DNA from: Arabidopsis thaliana
Taxonomy: Eukaryota; Streptophyta; Magnoliopsida; Brassicales; Brassicaceae
Direction of reading: 5' to 3'
Assembly: GCF_000001735.4 (NCBI RefSeq)
Contig: NC_003070.9
Location: 25,095,971 to 25,159,970, forward strand
Length of the DNA: 64,000 nt
Shown here: piece after piece, positions 60,063-64,000 of the stretch
Layout of the letters: each line of letters opens with the position of its first letter
How positions within the stretch are numbered: the first letter of the stretch is position 1
Program-made: the position numbers and the translations under genes
Notes under the pieces: generated by a model
What the model saw: only the letters and a program-made list of their open reading frames with translations
What the model was told of the DNA's origin: nothing
Databases searched by the model: none

Positions 60063-63000
60063 CTCTCACAATTCGCACAGATCTCAAAACCTAACTTTCT
60101 TACCTAATTCGGAAATTGAACACTTGAAATAAAAAACCCAGAAGCCAAAAAACGAAACCCTCTGACTTTGTCGACTTCAGTCTCTCTGAGAATTTTCTCC
60201 AATTAATGGATAAAGTTGGAAGCTTTATCCTTTAGAGATTGGCTCCGGATTTGAACGGAGTTTCTAAATTCCGGTACCGAAACTGGTTTCAAGTCCGACA
60301 ACGTTTCCTAAGCAATCTCTCTCTCTCTTCTCTGTGCTGGAAACCTTTATTGTGTGGCTCGCGCGGATCGTTCACGTTCTTGTTCTTTTTTTTTTATTAT
60401 AAAAGTGGACCCTATATTTTTACTTTATTTACATTTTTGGCCGCCGTCTTAAAGATTTGCTCGAAGGTTCCAAGGGTAGAACTGGAATTTCGTTGGAATT
60501 ACAACGGTTATGCGTTGTGCAAGTGTGGAAACTTTTGTAAGACAAAAATACCCTCTACAAAATGTAATGATGATTAGTGTTTAATTAATTAATAATTATA
60601 GGATTTGACTGGTTTAAATGTGAATACGAAAATTTATGGAAGCATCCATAAATTCGCCGAAAATAAGAAAAACATATTTTGGATATAAATTAAAAAAAAT
60701 CTAATTTTTGTCAATTTTGTCTTAGAATTACAGCAAAAATAGGAAATTATATTTTATAATAAATTTTCATGTAACTTTTACTTTGAAAGTCAATTATGGC
60801 GTGATCATAAACAATAAATACCATATATTATTATTAAAAAAAAAGATGTACATTTTGGAAATGGATAATATGAAGAAAAAGGAATACAGTAACTAAAAGA
60901 AAGAAAGAAAAAAAGGAAAGCCAAGGTGGCTAAGAGCTGTGCATATGGCTGCTGTTGTGTTTGGATGCAAGCATATGTTCTGTCTCCATGTGGCTCCCAT
61001 CATTGTGCTCTTCACTCTGTCTTGTTCTTTTTCAGATTAATTTGTTTGGCTTCCTAGTATTAATGTTTAATGATAGTATTTTAAAATAATATTTGCAGTA
61101 GTAGACACAATAGACATGTAATTAAGAAGATGGAAATGCTTTATCCAAAAAAACACAATACATTTATTTATTATATTATGAATAAAAAGAAGAAGAAATA
61201 AATGTAGATCTATTATAGATGGTTTTAAACTCAAGATTTTTTTTTAAAAAAAAAACAAATTAAAACTCAAGAATGTACTTTTTTTTGGGGGTCAATTTAC
61301 TAATTGCCAATAAGAAGAATTGAACTAGCAAAGAGAAGATATAAGAATGTATTGAACTAATTTGTTATTACCTTTAAAATTTGTAGTAGATATGTACAAA
61401 TGTACAATAGATTGACTTGACTAATAGATTTTTTTTTTTCCAAGACTTGACTAATAGATTGTTGAGTAACTCCTTAACTATATTAACAAATTATAACCAT
61501 AGTATTAAATCATTATGTTTGAAAATACTAATATATATAAGTTTGTTGCTGCAACAAAAGTCTCTAACTTTAGGAGATTGCTTTGTATGAAGAAAGCTTT
61601 AGCTTTAATATTTGTTTTATGTATCGATAATAATGTTAAGGGGAATATCTGTTTATGATAGTTCGTAATTAGTCATGAAATAATCGTAGTAGAATTTACT
61701 ACTCAATAGTTTACAATTTCGATGGAGACATGTCAAATAAAAATTGATAAAGTGGGTCGTTGGCTGCCGCCGTCGCTCGCACCTCCAGTTACATCTAATT
61801 TTTCTTTTCTCTTCTGAATGACTCATGTGATATAACAATCAAAATGTTCGCAATAAAGACAAGAGGGCAATCAACTACATGAAAACATTACATCTATGTA
61901 ATGCATTTATCATTTTCAAACACATTCGTAGCTAAAAACGGTAGTTTTGTGATTCATATAATTGCTATCTTTCTTCTCTTGTGACATTCTATGCTATAAG
62001 AAAAGCACCTTAATTTGCGATAATAACTAATTTAATAATAACTATATATCGTAAGGAAATTTTGCAATAAAATATAGATGTCATTTTGTGTTTAGAAGAA
62101 GACCACAATAAAACGTAAAAAAACATATGTAATGACCAATATAAGACGATGAATCGATGATGCATCAATGAAATGACAATATAGATGTCATTTCTTGTCT
62201 AGAAGATGACAACAATGAGACGTAAACAAAAGAAATGACCACTATATATAAGACGATGACGCATACACATCAATTAAGGGGCGACCAGCGATGGCTTGAG
62301 CATTTCTTACATATTTTTTGATGGATTCCAACGGATTTGAAAATAGTTTAACATGATATATAACTTTAGATACATTTTATTGGAAAGAAAAAAGAAATGA
62401 AATGTAGAAGTTTGGTGTAAATGGAACAGAAAAAAGAGGTCTAATTTTGGTGACAGAAATTAATAAAAAAGAAACATATGATATGAAGAAGTGATGAAAG
62501 GGGTAATGGAGTGTTAGTGGGCCTACGTGAGAAGAACGTAATAGTTAAAAGCGTCGTCATGAGGGCCTTCCATTCCAATATGCAAATCGTGTTTGTGACC
62601 GTTGCTAATATTCTTTTCTTTTTTATTTAGGGAATCGTTTTTTTTATTTTTGGGAATCATTTTTTTAATATATAGAAAAACACAAAGACGTAAGCAAAAA
62701 GCATCTTTGAAATGAGAAATTGGGATTCCAATTTGTCAGCTGAAGAAACATGTTTCCTTCTCTTTTCCTCTAAGAAATCACCTGTTGAGTTGAGATGAAT
62801 TTTCCTCCAAGTTACTAAAAGGATAGTCATTGTTGTCAAACACACTCCAAATGGTAAAAGGCAAAAGCATAAATGAGAAGGAAAAAAATGAATAAGGTAA
62901 AGATAAAAAGTTCGAAGAATGTATTTTCATCTCATTCATTCTTTTTTTCTTGAAGTTAGTTCAACATTTTTAGAGCCGTTTAGGGTATTTTCATGACGTA

Positions 63001-63070
63001 GACATATACTCAACCTAATTAAACATATTCTTTTCATTATTCTTCATTTCTTCAATTCAATTCTTTAGAA
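60063..63070. other. CRWN1 promoter and gene-free region (about 3 kb)
   Basis: 60063-60420 is the CRWN1 leader and promoter (CT-rich near 60317, reading away on the minus strand). The rest is AT-rich without coding frames. A degenerate duplication with 107-bp period lies at 62073-62286. Confidence 0.5.
62073..62286. repeat. Degenerate tandem duplication (about 107-bp period)
   Basis: tatagatgtcattt starts at 62073 and 62180. Matching words follow in both copies in the same order (tagaaga.gac.acaat.a.acgtaaa, aatgacca, tataagacgatga). About 75-80% similar by eye. Confidence 0.7.
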
Positions 63071-63496
63071 TCGGGGAAAAAGCTTAAAAAATCCTCATTT
63101 ATTTTTAATTTGGCCGTTTAATACCTGTACTTTTAAAATTGGAAGAAAAATACACAAGTTAATTTCGATTGCCTATAAAAACACTGATCTTTTAAATGTT
63201 GGTAACTTCATGCTCTCGAGTTAACGACTGTTAGTTTTGCTAACAGAATCACTAACTGTGGTTAAAATATAACCACACGTGGTTAATTAGTCCTAATGAA
63301 AGACACTGTTGCCCTTTTTCATTTTCCCCCAAATCGATTTGGGATTCAGTCACGAACCCTAATTTTCTCTCAGAAATTCGCTCTCTTTCAAACTGGGATC
63401 TTCGATGTGTTTGGGTGTTTGATTGGTTACGGATTGGTCCGAAATTGAGTTTGTGGAGTTCGCTTTGTCGCGTCGTGGCTGCTTGGTCGCGTCGTG

Positions 63497-64000
63497 ATGA
63501 GGTATGCAAACGATTGAAATTTGTTTCGATTTTTGGTTTAGGGTTTGGATTTCGAGTATCTGGGTTTTGATTTCGAGTGTCTGGGGTTTGATTTCGAGTG
63601 TCTGGGTATTGATTTCGAGTGTCTGGGTTTTGATTTTAACTTAATCTCTCTCTCTCTATGTAGTGATTTCGAGTGTCTGAAACTCAACATAAAGTTCGGA
63701 GGTGATGTGGTATTTAAGGATGAATTGTTCGACTACGTTGGAGGATTCGAGAAGAGAGATATGTGTATGGATCCAGACTTGATGACATGGTCAATTTTTG
63801 ATGATTTCCCGAAAGAGAATGGTGTATCTGGTCCGGTGGAGAAAGTGTGGTACAAGCTTGCTCACGAAGACTTAGTCTCAGTTAGAGCTATCTCAGAAGA
63901 TAGAGATAGTGGGATTAGGCAATTGTGCAATGAAGCTTTGATTGGTGGTGAAGTGGATGTGTATATTCAGCAAGGTGTGTCTATACCTTCACCGTTTCCT
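63497..64000 (+). CDS. MULE transposase-like protein, N-terminal PB1-like domain (partial; 5-nt first exon)
   Basis: Proposed exon 1 is 63497-63501 (ATGAG, donor gtatgc) and exon 2 runs from 63664 (acceptor tatgtag) to the window end. Joining them gives MSDFECLKLNIKFGGDVVF, then YVGGF, DPDLMTWSIFDDFPKENG, VEKVWYKLAHEDLVSVRAIS and EVDVYIQQGV. The spaced GG, YxGG, DpD, WYK and VDVYI residues match the PB1-like domain at the start of many plant Mutator transposases. The catalytic DDE and zinc-finger parts would lie beyond 64000. The microexon start is inferred from phase; a downstream Met (e.g. codon at about 63762) is the alternative. Confidence 0.65.
63547..63639 (+). repeat. 21-bp repeats in the MULE gene's first intron
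   Basis: gatttcgagtRtctgggttt recurs with a 21-bp period at 63548, 63569, 63590 and 63611, with a partial copy at 63632. The same 14-15 bp (gatttcgagtgtctg) form the start of exon 2 at 63665. Confidence 0.9.

Larger units (their letters stand above)
63071..64000 (+). mobile_element. 5' part of a Mutator-like (MULE) element
   Basis: The gene starting at 63497 has a MULE PB1-like N-terminal domain, so its surroundings are likely element DNA. The left boundary is uncertain; a plausible terminus is around ggggaaaaagcttaaaaaat (63073-63092), similar in style to MULE ends, but the other end lies outside the window so it cannot be tested here. Confidence 0.45.

Noticed and set aside
61005-61021. 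Antisense of gtgctcttcactctgtc resembles miR156 (GACAG..GAGCAC)
   Set aside because: Two bases are missing in the centre compared with miR156, and no matching star arm is seen nearby.

Overview
The window is nuclear DNA from a small, compact plant genome. Genes have many introns with GT..AG borders, intergenic DNA is AT-rich, and the proteins are plant families: F-box/FBA, DUF247, DUF295, CRWN, HAC and a TIR remnant. From gene content and order I recognise the Arabidopsis At1g67130 to At1g67240 interval: SWEETIE, FLXL2, a BRCT-RING gene, the miR414 locus, ZCCHC8B, HAC2 and CRWN1. Predicted lengths agree with this (FLXL2 359 aa, BRCT-RING 453 aa, HAC2 1367 aa). I infer Arabidopsis thaliana or a very close relative, chromosome 1. 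Gene names come from recognition, not from a search.

Layout. 1-905: a poly(A)-ended retroposon-like stretch. 1935-3069: a complete non-autonomous hAT element with an 8-bp target duplication, carrying about 19 copies of a 28-bp repeat whose core is an E2F site. 3292-4655 (-): an F-box gene with a frameshift. 5046-21402 (-): SWEETIE, a giant HEAT-repeat protein with dozens of exons. 23488-29265: a cluster of three tiny three-exon genes (two +, one -) encoding related 45-62 aa basic peptides, with a DUF247 gene (+) between copies two and three. 29950-31128 (-): an F-box/DUF295 gene sharing a promoter with FLXL2 (31757-33175, +). 34129-36199 (+): BRCT-RING-zinc finger gene. 37084-38343 (+): F-box/LRR gene. 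41408-41674 (-): a short gene whose poly-serine tract contains the miR414 sequence. 44313-44582: a TIR-domain relic. 45369-47804 (+): ZCCHC8-type zinc-knuckle/PSP protein. 49617-54480 (+): HAC2 acetyltransferase with nested internal repeats. 55591-60062 (-): CRWN1 nuclear lamina-like coiled coil, tail-to-tail with HAC2. 63497-64000 (+): the start of a Mutator-like element gene with a 5-nt coding first exon.

The genes do not form a pathway. Several act in the nucleus (CRWN1, HAC2, ZCCHC8B, FLXL2, probably BRCT-RING), but this is ordinary plant gene neighbourhood. The most interesting signals are the E2F-site array inside the hAT element, the undocumented-looking small-peptide family, the overlap of miR414 with in-frame serine codons, the nested repeat growth in HAC2, and the Mutator gene whose second exon begins with the same repeat unit that fills its first intron.
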